This document shows, in pieces, positions 7,476 to 15,482 of a stretch of DNA of 64,000 nt. Location: assembly GCA_018436095.1 (NCBI GenBank), contig JAHDMJ010000011.1:146249-210248 (forward strand), in the 5' to 3' direction. The notes beneath the pieces are model-generated. The model was given only the letters and a program-made list of their open reading frames with translations, was not told the origin of the DNA and made no database searches. Each line of letters begins with the position of its first letter. Within the stretch, counting starts at the first letter, position 1. Source of the stretch: Clostridia bacterium (GTDB lineage Bacteria > Bacillota > Peptococcia > DRI-13 > UBA5745). The position numbers were made by a program, and so were the translations under genes.

Positions 7476-8300
7476 ATGCAAAAGATATTTAAAAGTTTTT
7501 TACCTGTTTTGTTGATTCTTGTCCTGGCTTTGGCCGGCTGCGGCCAGCAGGCTCAGACTCCGGCTCCTACCGGCGGCAGCGACGCCCCTACTGATGCTAC
7601 CCAGGCCGAGCAGACCGTCTGGGAAAAAATCCAGGAAGCCGGCGTTATCACCGTAGGCAACAGCCCTGACTATGAGCCCTTTGAGTATGAAGACGGCGCA
7701 GGCAATGTGATTGGTTTTGACATTGACCTTCTGGGCCTGATCTGCGAAGAGTTGGGTATTGATTATGAGCTGGTTCCCATCACCTTTGAAAACATCGAGA
7801 CGGCTGTTCAGACCGGCCAGGTCAATATCGGCATGTCCGGCTTCTCCATTACTCCTGAGCGTCAGCAAACCTTTGATTTCAGCACGCCTTACTTTAGCGG
7901 CGGCCAGGCCATTGCCGTAAATCCTGATTCCGGCTATAAAACCGTTGAAGACCTGATCGGCAAAACCATTACGGTAGGCATGGGCACCAGCGGTATGGAA
8001 GCTGCCGAAGCAAACATCCAGGATGCGGACATTATCGGCATGGACAACTACGCTTTGGCTTTCATGCAGCTGAAGAATAAAGGCGCCGACGCTGCCGTAG
8101 CCGATCTGCCCGTAGTTCAGAAGTATGCGGCCAAAGACGGTTTCGTTGTTCTGGAAGAGATCCTCAGCTACGAGGACAACGCCATTCTGGTGAAAAAAGG
8201 CAATGAAGATTTGCTCAAAGTTCTGAATGATACCATTCAGAAGTTAAAGGATGAGGGCAAAATCGACGAACTGATCGAGAAATGGATGACCAACGAATAA
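7476..8300 (+). CDS. polar amino acid ABC transporter substrate-binding lipoprotein
   Basis: A 274-residue family-3 solute-binding protein. A lipoprotein signal peptide ends in the lipobox L-A-G-C (Cys about 24), followed by a Thr/Pro/Gln-rich linker. The mature part starts with VITVGNSPDYEPFEY and continues FDIDLLGLICEELGIDYELVP and MSGFSITPERQQTFDFSTPYF, all typical of glutamine, arginine or histidine binders. It captures the amino acid outside the cell for the permease and ATPase encoded next. GGAGG precedes the ATG. A terminator between this gene and the permease probably lets the binding protein be made in excess. Exact ligand not determinable. Confidence 0.92.
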   Translation: MQKIFKSFLPVLLILVLALAGCGQQAQTPAPTGGSDAPTDATQAEQTVWEKIQEAGVITVGNSPDYEPFEYEDGAGNVIGFDIDLLGLICEELGIDYELVPITFENIETAVQTGQVNIGMSGFSITPERQQTFDFSTPYFSGGQAIAVNPDSGYKTVEDLIGKTITVGMGTSGMEAAEANIQDADIIGMDNYALAFMQLKNKGADAAVADLPVVQKYAAKDGFVVLEEILSYEDNAILVKKGNEDLLKVLNDTIQKLKDEGKIDELIEKWMTNE

Positions 8301-8365
8301 TTGCCAATATTAAACTATTCTTTGTAATCCTATTGGCTATATAAGAATTCCCTTATCAGGCCTTA

Positions 8366-8396
8366 TAAAACCTGCTGGCGACGGCAGGTTTTTTTC
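8366..8396 (+). terminator. intra-operon terminator or attenuator
   Basis: AAAACCTGC and GCAGGTTTT arms with a short GC loop, followed by TTTTTTC. It lies between the binding protein gene and the permease gene, so it probably limits readthrough and keeps binding protein in excess over membrane components. Confidence 0.8.
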
Positions 8397-8457
8397 TTGA
8401 AAAGCCTGGTCAAATCTGATAGTATGGTAATCGCTAAAGCACGAACGGAGTTGAATT

Positions 8458-9132
8458 ATGGATTTTTCCCTTCTTCTGAAACATTATGACCTGCTGCTTA
8501 CCGGAGCTAAGCTTACCGTCGTCATGACCGTGGGGGCTATCACCTTAGGGGTGATCTTGGGTACGCTCCTGGGCCTGATGCGGATTGCCCGTTTAAGCAT
8601 ATTGCGGGCTGTTTCCGGCGTTTATCTGCAGATTTTTCGGGGCACCCCCATGCTGCTGCAGATAGCCTTTCTTTACTTTGCTTTGCCTCCGATTTTTGGT
8701 TCCGGCATCTGGAAAAATCCGTTTATCCCTGATGCGGCTCTGGCCGGCATCGTGGCCCTGGGTTTAAACAGCGGCGCTTATATTGCCGAGATTATCCGCT
8801 CCGGCATTCAAGGAGTGGACATAGGCCAGACGGAAGCCGCCCGGGCCTTGGGCTTAAGCCATTTGCAGACCATGCAGCTCGTCATTATGCCTCAGGCCTT
8901 TCGCCGGGTGATTCCCCCCCTGTGCAATGAATTTATTGTGCTGCTGAAAGACACCTCCCTGGTCTCCGCCATTGGCGCCAAAGAGCTGATGTATCAGGCC
9001 AGGGCCATGGGCGCCAAGTATTATGAGTATTTTGTCTTTATGGTAGGGGCGGCGATCATCTATTTTTGCCTTACCTTTGTTTTGACCCAGATCTCCAATT
9101 ATATCGAAAGGAGGCTGGCTGTCAGTGATTAA
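8458..9132 (+). CDS. polar amino acid ABC transporter permease
   Basis: 224 residues, a typical HEQRo-type permease. Membrane helices are visible near residues 18-40, 55-75, 90-108 and 188-210. The cytoplasmic coupling loop is [29 protein letters not shown], with the conserved E-A-A and G. The single permease gene suggests a homodimeric channel. It follows a GGAG ribosome site and overlaps the ATPase gene by 8 nt, consistent with translational coupling. Confidence 0.93.
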   Translation: MDFSLLLKHYDLLLTGAKLTVVMTVGAITLGVILGTLLGLMRIARLSILRAVSGVYLQIFRGTPMLLQIAFLYFALPPIFGSGIWKNPFIPDAALAGIVALGLNSGAYIAEIIRSGIQGVDIGQTEAARALGLSHLQTMQLVIMPQAFRRVIPPLCNEFIVLLKDTSLVSAIGAKELMYQARAMGAKYYEYFVFMVGAAIIYFCLTFVLTQISNYIERRLAVSD

Positions 9133-9847
9133 AGTATATGGTCTTCACAAATATTTTGGTAAGAACCACGTATTGCGGGGTATTGACTTGGAAGTAGCCA
9201 AAGGTTCCGTGGTTTGCATCATCGGCCCCTCGGGCTCCGGCAAGTCCACTTTACTGCGCTGCATGAATCTTTTGGAAACCCCCAATGAAGGACAAGTTCT
9301 TATCGACGGCGTCGATATTACCGCCGCCGGCCACAATATTGACGAACTGCGGGCCGAGGCCGGTATGGTTTTTCAGCGGTTTAACCTGTTTCCTCATATG
9401 ACGGTACTTGACAATATCACCTTGGCGCCCATGAAGGTGCGTAAGGTTTCCCAAGCAGAAGCGGAGAAACAAGCCCATGAAGTACTGCGCCGGGTGGGTT
9501 TGGAAGAAAAAGCTCCCGCCTATCCCAAGCAGCTTTCCGGCGGCCAGCAGCAGCGGGTGGCTATCGCCCGGGCTTTGGCCATGAAGCCTAAGCTTTTTCT
9601 CTTTGATGAGCCTACCTCCGCCTTGGACCCGGAGCTGGTAGGCGAAGTTTTGGACGTTATGAAGGGCATGGCTCTGGAAGGCACCACTATGGTAGTGGTA
9701 ACCCATGAGATGCAGTTTGCCAAAGAAGTGGCGGACCGGGTGATTTTTATGGATGGCGGCGTTATCATGGAAGAAGGACCGCCGGAATTGATTTTCAGCC
9801 AGCCCCAAAACGACCGCACCAAAGCCTTTCTCGACCGGGTGCTTTAA
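9125..9847 (+). CDS. polar amino acid ABC transporter ATPase
   Basis: 240 residues starting with GTG inside the end of the permease gene. The Walker A motif is GPSGSGKST (about 33-41), the signature LSGGQQQR and Walker [15 protein letters not shown] are intact, and the H-loop His is in VVTHEM. It is the energising subunit of the importer, closest to GlnQ/HisP-type proteins. The operon order is binding protein, permease, ATPase, and it ends at the terminator at 9903. Confidence 0.95.
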   Translation: MIKVYGLHKYFGKNHVLRGIDLEVAKGSVVCIIGPSGSGKSTLLRCMNLLETPNEGQVLIDGVDITAAGHNIDELRAEAGMVFQRFNLFPHMTVLDNITLAPMKVRKVSQAEAEKQAHEVLRRVGLEEKAPAYPKQLSGGQQQRVAIARALAMKPKLFLFDEPTSALDPELVGEVLDVMKGMALEGTTMVVVTHEMQFAKEVADRVIFMDGGVIMEEGPPELIFSQPQNDRTKAFLDRVL

Positions 9848-9848
9848 G

Positions 9849-9879
9849 CCTAGTATTCTGTGTCCACTAAAAGCACTAG
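9849..9879. repeat. collapsed remnant of the family-2 palindromic repeat
   Basis: CCTAGTATTCTGTGTC then CACTAAAAGCACTAG resembles the two ends of the 11259-11426 repeat joined together with the inner 120 bp missing. It sits directly after the ABC ATPase stop codon. Confidence 0.5.
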
Positions 9880-9902
9880 CTTCGAATTGCATATTCAAAG
9901 AC

Positions 9903-9938
9903 AAGGTGTCGCCGCAAATTTGCGGCAACACCTTTTTC
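9903..9938 (+). terminator. terminator of the amino acid ABC operon
   Basis: AAGGTGT-GCCGCAA / TTGCGGC-ACACCTT hairpin followed by TTTTTC. It may also serve the convergent CDF gene. Confidence 0.85.
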
Positions 9939-9996
9939 TTTTTGATCCCTCTATTTTTTTAATCCTCTATTTATGCTTTTTCCCTTGGCCCCGGGC

Positions 9997-11169
9997 TTAA
10001 ATATAATGACGGTCCACCCGCACCACAGTCCGCCATCTTTCATTAAATTCCCGGGTTCTTTGGCGAATCAGGTGTTTAAGTTCCATATCCTCCATGGTGA
10101 AGCCGAAGTCCACTACCACATCAAAAATCAGATTGCTGTGGGTTTCTCCCGGTACCATGCGGAAGTCATGAAATGTCATTTCCGGATTAATGGTTTTAAG
10201 AATATCTTCGATTCTTTCCCTGGCGTAATTGACTTTCTCATCATTGAGCAGCACCGGGTCCATATGAATGGTCAAAGGAATCTGTAATTTATAGCCGAAC
10301 TCCGCTTCGATGTCATCAATGAGGTCGTGGCATTCCAGAATGTCCCGCTCTGCCGGCACCTCCGCATGGACGGTGACAAAAGAACGGCCGGGACCATAAT
10401 TATGAATCATCAAATCATGATAACCCAGAACTATCTCCCCCTCGTACTCCCGGAGTTTTTGCCAGATCCTCTCCACCAGTTCTTCATCGGGGGTAGTGCC
10501 TAAAAGCGGATCGATAGTCTCCCGGGTAATGCCAATGCCGGAATAGATAATAAAGGCTGCCACCAGCAAACCCATATAGCCGTCCAGCTCAAAGCCGGTG
10601 AAATGGCTGATCAGTGCGCTGATTAAAACCGCCGAAGTGCTGATCACATCGTTTAAGCTGTCGGCGGCGGTAGCAATCAGAGCTTGGGAGCGAATCAGCC
10701 GGCCCAGTTTTTTGTTGAAGCGGCTTTGCCATAGCTTGATTAAAATAGATGCCGCTAAAATAAAAGCAAAAACCCAATTAAAATCCGTTTTCTCCGGAAA
10801 ACGGATTTTATTGATAGAGGCCAGCAGCAACTGAAAACCGATTAAAATGATAATAAAAGAAACGATGAGTCCGGCGATGTATTCGTAGCGTCCGTGACCG
10901 TAAGGATGCTCCTTATCTGCCGGCAGGCCGGACAAATGGAAGCCCACCAGAGTCACAATGGAGGAACCGGCGTCCGATAAGTTGTTGACGGCGTCGGCAG
11001 TAATGGCGATGCTGCCGGAAAGCAGGCCGGTAATAATTTTCATAACGAACAAAATCAAATTGGAGATAATGCCCACTATGCCGGCCAGCTTGCCGTAGCT
11101 TTCTCTCACTTTGGGATCTTCTTTATTTTCACTGTCTTTAATAAACAACCGGGTCAAAAAATTAACCAT
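9997..11169 (-). CDS. cation diffusion facilitator family transporter
   Basis: 390 residues with about six membrane helices in the first 215 residues and a cytoplasmic domain behind them. Metal-site features include ITADAVNNLSDAGSS in helix II (D-x3-D type) and a matching D-x3-D in ATAADSLNDVISTSA of helix V. The C-terminal domain carries HDLMIHNYGPGRSF and HAEVPAERDILECHDLIDDIE. CDF proteins export divalent cations such as Zn, Mn, Fe or Co using the proton gradient. The C-terminal extension is longer than in minimal CDFs. AAGGAAGG lies about 12 nt upstream of the ATG. No metal-specific regulator is adjacent, so the ion is open. Confidence 0.9.
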   Translation of the reverse strand: MVNFLTRLFIKDSENKEDPKVRESYGKLAGIVGIISNLILFVMKIITGLLSGSIAITADAVNNLSDAGSSIVTLVGFHLSGLPADKEHPYGHGRYEYIAGLIVSFIIILIGFQLLLASINKIRFPEKTDFNWVFAFILAASILIKLWQSRFNKKLGRLIRSQALIATAADSLNDVISTSAVLISALISHFTGFELDGYMGLLVAAFIIYSGIGITRETIDPLLGTTPDEELVERIWQKLREYEGEIVLGYHDLMIHNYGPGRSFVTVHAEVPAERDILECHDLIDDIEAEFGYKLQIPLTIHMDPVLLNDEKVNYARERIEDILKTINPEMTFHDFRMVPGETHSNLIFDVVVDFGFTMEDMELKHLIRQRTREFNERWRTVVRVDRHYI

Positions 11170-11258
11170 TTTACCAACAGGCCTTCCTTATTCTCATGAA
11201 GTATTTGCCTTAGTGTATTGTCTCATTGAAACTTGAAGTTACTGCGCAAGCAGTAAGC

Positions 11259-11426
11259 CTAGTGCTGTGTGTCAGCTAAAACTTGTCAGTGATCGGCGAG
11301 AATTTTTTTCGTCAGGCAAGGCGGAGGAAGAAGGCATACCCGTGGTGGTATGGCGCCTGACGACAACGCCGCCTGACGGAAAAAAGGCCGGCGAGCAGTA
11401 AAGTTTTAGCTGACACATTGCACTAG
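11259..11426. repeat. family-2 nested palindromic repeat, copy 1
   Basis: Ends are inverted: CTAGTGC..TGTGTCAGCTAAAACTT at left and its complement AAGTTTTAGCTGACACA..GCACTAG at right, about 26 bp each with few mismatches. Inside are further mirrored blocks: GGCGAG / CCGGCGAG, CGTCAGGC-AAGGCGG with CCGCCTGACG, and GGCATACC with GGTATGGCG. The whole unit could form one long stem-loop. Copy 2 at 51594-51767 is nearly identical. There is no ORF. It lies between the starts of the CDF gene and the end of the cyclophilin gene. Confidence 0.9.
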
Positions 11427-11447
11427 TGTTCAGTGAGGCAGTGTACA

Positions 11448-12002
11448 CTACGGCAGCTCCAGGGTTTCCGGCTCATCGTATTCGACGCCGAAGGTATCTA
11501 CCGTAACCGTTTCCATAATGTTGCTGGTCAGAGGCCGGTCCGCCCGGTCCCTGGGCGCATTAATAATAGCATCTACCGTTTCCATGCCGGAAACCACCCG
11601 CCCAAAGGCCGCATACTGTCCGTCCAGATGAGGGGCCGCTTCCGCCATAATGAAGAACTGGCTGCCGGCAGAATTGGGTTGCTGGCTCCTGGCCATAGAA
11701 ATCACTCCCCGGGTATGCTTCAGGGGATTCTTCACGCCGTTTGAGGCAAACTCACCGGGCAGATAATAATCGGGGCCTCCCGTACCGTTGCCGTCGGGGC
11801 AGCCGCCCTGAATCATGAAGCCGGGGATGACGCGGTGAAAGCAAAGACCGTCGTAGTAGCCCCGGGAAGCCAGGTAAATAAAATTATTCACCGTATTGGG
11901 GGCCGCCTCGGGGTCCAGCTCAATGAGAATATCCGGTTTATCTTCCAGTTCCACATTAACATATTTCCTCATTTTGATTGTCACTTGGGGTTTGGGGGTC
12001 AT
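11448..12002 (-). CDS. cyclophilin-type peptidyl-prolyl cis-trans isomerase
   Basis: About 184 residues with the cyclophilin core: FHRVIPGFMIQGGCPDGNGTGGP, SAGSQFFI and FGRVVSGMETVD. Catalytic Arg (FHRV), the Q-x-G segment and QFF are conserved; the Trp region is replaced by HLDGQYAAFG. It speeds proline isomerisation, probably in the cytoplasm since there is no signal peptide. I start at the ATG at 12002, which begins MTPKPQVTIKM, aligns with clostridial homologues and has GAGGAG upstream. The gene then overlaps the Asp23/Gls24 gene by 47 nt. Alternatives are 12029 and 11972. Third gene of a probable pdxY-gls24-ppi operon. Confidence 0.88.
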   Translation of the reverse strand: MTPKPQVTIKMRKYVNVELEDKPDILIELDPEAAPNTVNNFIYLASRGYYDGLCFHRVIPGFMIQGGCPDGNGTGGPDYYLPGEFASNGVKNPLKHTRGVISMARSQQPNSAGSQFFIMAEAAPHLDGQYAAFGRVVSGMETVDAIINAPRDRADRPLTSNIMETVTVDTFGVEYDEPETLELP

Positions 12003-12375
12003 CTTCTTCCATGCTCCTCTCTTTTTCAAAACGAATTAATTTAGTAATATAAACATCCACAGCCAGCACATCGTAGCCTGTAAATTTCTTTATGCGCTCC
12101 GAGGCCTCCCGGCGGATTTTGGCTACCATTTGGGGAATAGCCGCTCCATAAAGGACTGCCGCCTTGATCTCCAGTGCTATCTGCTCTTGGCTTTCCTCAT
12201 CGGGCCCCGGCCATTTGATAGTGATGACTGGTTTAACGCTTTTATCCCCCAGCAAGGGCGCCAAGGGACTCTTGGGCTCATAGCTGTAGATACCTTCCAC
12301 TTCCTCCAGCACCAGGCGGACAATTTCCCGAAATACATCCTCATGGATATTTGTGGTGCCCATTACCATACTCAT
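11956..12375 (-). CDS. Asp23/Gls24 family protein
   Basis: 139 residues. Recognisable family features are the N-terminal TNIHEDVFREIVRLVLEEVEGIY and the later VLYGAAIPQMVAKIRREASERIKKFTGYDVLAVDVYI. The family includes the cell-envelope stress protein Asp23 and many small unstudied clostridial proteins. The protein is soluble. The C-terminal 25 residues are acidic and overlap the cyclophilin start. The ATG overlaps the stop of the kinase gene by 4 nt, so translation is probably coupled. No direct function can be assigned. Confidence 0.82.
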   Translation of the reverse strand: MSMVMGTTNIHEDVFREIVRLVLEEVEGIYSYEPKSPLAPLLGDKSVKPVITIKWPGPDEESQEQIALEIKAAVLYGAAIPQMVAKIRREASERIKKFTGYDVLAVDVYITKLIRFEKERSMEEDDPQTPSDNQNEEIC

Positions 12376-13259
12376 TCCTCCCTTTCATCCAGCCATTCGT
12401 AGCTGCCTAATAATACAGGTCCATTCAAACTGCTGAGTACCCGCTCCAGCAAAATACCGTTGCGCCGGGGATAATCGAAGCCGTAGCTGGCCCGGATGGC
12501 CTGAGTGACAAATTGGACGCTGCGGTCCAAGGCTACGGGTAAGCTATCCCCTTGCAGCAGGCTGCCGGTCAGTACACTGGTAAATACATCGCCGGTACCG
12601 GGGTAATTGGCGGGAATATAGACACAGGGCACCCGCCAGAAATGCCGGCTTTTGCGGTTAAAAGCCACCACGCTGGTAACCTTGCCCCGGCTGTCCAGAG
12701 GGGCGCTGGTGATTACCACCGTCTCCGGCCCCATATCGGCCAGCCGCTGCAGCCAGCTTTTTAGCGCCTCCTCCCCTAAATCCGGCCGGTACTCTTCTCC
12801 CAGCAACAAAGCCGCCTCCGTCAGATTAGGCGTAATAATGCCGGCGTGGCCGATCAATTGCCGCATACCCGTTACCATATCCATATCCATGGTGGCATAA
12901 AGCTTGCCATTGTCGGCTAAAACCGGGTCGATCACCACCAGGGGATCGTTTTTCTGCTGGTAGGTAATGAAATCCTGCACCAGCTCCACCTGGGCCGGCG
13001 AGCCCAGAAAACCGCTGTAGATGCAATGAAAACGAATATCCAACTGATTCCAATGAAGAATAGCCTTTTCCATAAAGCCGGTAAGATCCTCAAAAGCATA
13101 GCCTTCAAAGCCGCCGGTATGGGTGGAAAGCACCGCCGTAGGCAAGGGTACAACCTGGGAGCCCATGGTGGATAATATAGGAATCACCACAGACAACGAA
13201 TTGCGGCCGAAACCGGACAAGTCATGAATAGCGGCTACCCTCGGTATATATGGGGCCAT
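12372..13259 (-). CDS. pdxY: pyridoxamine/pyridoxal kinase
   Basis: About 295 residues of the ribokinase-like fold. The start PRVAAIHDLSGFGRNSLSVVIPILS, the VLSTHTGGFEGY segment, DPVLADNGKLY and the C-terminal PGTGDVFTSVLTGSLLQG (anion hole and catalytic Asp) match the bacterial pyridoxamine kinase group. It phosphorylates B6 vitamers with ATP in PLP salvage. A close alternative is an HMP-kinase-like ThiD relative. I place the start at the ATG at 13259 (AAAGGA about 12 nt upstream); an ATG at 13271 overlaps the ribosome site. It leads an operon with the Gls24 and cyclophilin genes and is divergent from the DUF4127 gene. Confidence 0.85.
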   Translation of the reverse strand: MAPYIPRVAAIHDLSGFGRNSLSVVIPILSTMGSQVVPLPTAVLSTHTGGFEGYAFEDLTGFMEKAILHWNQLDIRFHCIYSGFLGSPAQVELVQDFITYQQKNDPLVVIDPVLADNGKLYATMDMDMVTGMRQLIGHAGIITPNLTEAALLLGEEYRPDLGEEALKSWLQRLADMGPETVVITSAPLDSRGKVTSVVAFNRKSRHFWRVPCVYIPANYPGTGDVFTSVLTGSLLQGDSLPVALDRSVQFVTQAIRASYGFDYPRRNGILLERVLSSLNGPVLLGSYEWLDEREE

Positions 13260-13461
13260 AATGGCAAACATTCCTTTCTTAAGCCTTATAAAAATCTCTA
13301 TAGATTTATAAGCCGGTTCTCCGTATAATTGAGACAGCAGTATGCAGCTTGGAAACAATTCTAGAATAGTATATCATAAAAACAGCCGCAGATTAAAGGC
13401 CCATCGGCTGCAGGCCACCAATTTTGTGCAAGAATGCTTGAATATAATGCTGGGAGGATTT

Positions 13462-15306
13462 ATGTCGAATTACGATAAAAAGGCAGATAGAGATTTGTTA
13501 GAGGCTGTTAAAGCGGCCAGAGCCGCAAAAGTCTCAAAACCTGCCACAGAAGCAGGACCGGAGAACCCAGAAGCAGGGACAGGCCCGGCGCATACAGGGG
13601 CGGACCCGGCAGCCTCCCCTGTCCCCGCCTCCGGCGGCGGCCATCACTACAAAGCTCTGCTCCTTCGCCGCAAGGCCCAGCGCCGCCAGCGTTTCTTCAC
13701 CTTTACCATCTCTATAGCTTTCCTCTTGGCGGTAGGCAGCCTGCTGGGCTTTTGGGCAGTCCATCTCGCCGGCCAGCATAAGTCCACGGCAACGGTAGCT
13801 TTAATCCCCTTAGACAGCCGGCCCGTCAATACGGATCTGGTTCAGCAGTTGGCAGCTATCGCCGGCGTTACGGTCACCATGCCGGAACGGGAGCTGCTGG
13901 ATCAATTCCTTATCCCCAGTGAACCCCAGCCCCTTTACTCCTGGCTTACCGGCAGCAAAGAGAGCGATCAGGATATTACTATCATTCATGTCAACGAATT
14001 GCTTTTCGGCGGCCTTTTAAACTCTCGGGAGGCCTCCCAATACCAGCACACCAATGATAAGATGACTTCCCTCCATGACTATCTGTTGCAGCGGACCAGA
14101 ACCCCCAGAAAAAAAACGATTTTAGTCTATATCATGCCCCGGCTGCTGCCCAGCCAATACGACGAGGAGATGTGGACTTACGAAAAAGAGCTGCCCCAGC
14201 TGTCCCAGTTAAAGCACCGGCTGGCTTTAGAACCGGGCAATACTCAACTGACCGCTGAGCTGGCTGAATTGAATCAACGAATTCCCCGGGAAATAATCGA
14301 AAGATACGAGACGATTTATGTGGAGGCCTACAATGCAGGCCTTAATCTTCTGGACTGGCTGCGGGAAGGGCTTATCGACGAAGTGGTCATCGGTCTGGAT
14401 GACAGCGCGGAATTCGGTTTGAATGTTAAAGCTTTTCGTGATTTAAAGGCCGGCGCCGCTCAGCGGAATCAGCAGGAAGCTTATTTTCTCCATGGGGCGG
14501 ACGAGCTGACGCCGCTGATCATTGCCCGCCATTGCCTCAATTATGGCGGCGATCAACAATCCTTTGCCTTATCTTATCTGACGCCGGGGCAGGAAGAAGT
14601 AATCCTGCCCTATGAGGCAATCCCTCTGAAGGAGAATTTTCAGGAGAAAACGGATTATTTATTTGCCGGCAAGTCCGAGGATAGCATCAATACCGTCAGA
14701 AAGAAATACATTTATCTTTATACCAGTCAGGAAGCCGGAGAAGCTGAATTGGCCGACTGCTGGAAGACGATTCGCAGCGACAAAAACCGGCCTGCCGGCG
14801 CTTTGGTGGGCTTGGCCGATATCGCCAAGGTCAATGGATCCTGGGCGCCATTTATCGAAAGCGCAGGGCCGGCTCAGGTCTATAAATATGTGGATGCCTA
14901 TGCCGGCTGGAATACGGCAGGCAATAGCCTGGGCACCGTCATGGCCCATTTGCTTTTTTGGGAAGGGGCTCAGGAGTTTTCCGGCCCCGCCATGAAAAAA
15001 GCTTCCGCCAATCATGAGGATTTGCAGAAGCTGCGGCTTTTGGACGACTATTTCTTTCAGGCCAAGGTGCGTCAGGAACTGATTGAGTGGACAAGGAAAG
15101 AAGGCTTTCCTTACCTGACCTTCGACGGCCGCTGGATGGAGGCTAATGCCAAACTCCAGGAGCTTATGGAGGCCGCCTTGACGGATTGGCCCCAGATGAA
15201 GCCTTCCCAAGCTGCCGGGTCTTGGCGGCAGGATGAAACCTACCCTTACCGGTTTACTTTCCCCTGGCCCCGAAGCTTCGAGATTTGGATCCAACAAGGG
15301 CAGTGA
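13462..15306 (+). CDS. DUF4127 family protein, single-pass membrane
   Basis: About 614 residues from the ATG at 13462, which has GGGAGG upstream. A 70-residue Ala/Pro/Gly-rich N-terminal tail is followed by a basic patch (LLRRKAQRRQR), one membrane helix (FTFTISIAFLLAVGSLLGFWAV) and a large outside domain. That domain opens with TVALIPLDSRPVNTDLV, the hallmark of DUF4127, and contains VYIMPRLLPSQYDEEMWTYEKE and DDSAEFGLN. The family has no assigned activity. The Ala-rich tail is unusual and may be intrinsically disordered. It ends at a strong terminator and is divergent from the pyridoxamine kinase operon. Confidence 0.88.
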   Translation: MSNYDKKADRDLLEAVKAARAAKVSKPATEAGPENPEAGTGPAHTGADPAASPVPASGGGHHYKALLLRRKAQRRQRFFTFTISIAFLLAVGSLLGFWAVHLAGQHKSTATVALIPLDSRPVNTDLVQQLAAIAGVTVTMPERELLDQFLIPSEPQPLYSWLTGSKESDQDITIIHVNELLFGGLLNSREASQYQHTNDKMTSLHDYLLQRTRTPRKKTILVYIMPRLLPSQYDEEMWTYEKELPQLSQLKHRLALEPGNTQLTAELAELNQRIPREIIERYETIYVEAYNAGLNLLDWLREGLIDEVVIGLDDSAEFGLNVKAFRDLKAGAAQRNQQEAYFLHGADELTPLIIARHCLNYGGDQQSFALSYLTPGQEEVILPYEAIPLKENFQEKTDYLFAGKSEDSINTVRKKYIYLYTSQEAGEAELADCWKTIRSDKNRPAGALVGLADIAKVNGSWAPFIESAGPAQVYKYVDAYAGWNTAGNSLGTVMAHLLFWEGAQEFSGPAMKKASANHEDLQKLRLLDDYFFQAKVRQELIEWTRKEGFPYLTFDGRWMEANAKLQELMEAALTDWPQMKPSQAAGSWRQDETYPYRFTFPWPRSFEIWIQQGQ

Positions 15307-15334
15307 AAAAGTCGATCAAACCCCAATGCTTATC

Positions 15335-15402
15335 CAAAAAATCAAGTTTAAATACGCTAAATACAGTGTCGAATCCCTCAAGCATTTAAACTTGATTTTT
15401 TG
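15335..15402. terminator. bidirectional terminator after DUF4127 gene
   Basis: ATCAAGTTTAAAT and ATTTAAACTTGAT arms with a 30-nt loop, flanked by AAAAAA on the left and TTTTTTG on the right. It separates the convergent DUF4127 and RelA/SpoT-like genes. Confidence 0.8.
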
Positions 15403-15482
15403 TCTATTTCCCAGCGCCCTCGTATCCGCTGGGCCTGTTTACTCATGCTTTCGTCCTGAGGCTGTTTGCTTATGCTCTTGCT

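Noticed and set aside
15335..15402. Further family-1 element
   Set aside because: The arms carry AAAAATCAAGTTTAAAT, which resembles the motif, but position and flanking T-runs fit an ordinary bidirectional terminator better.
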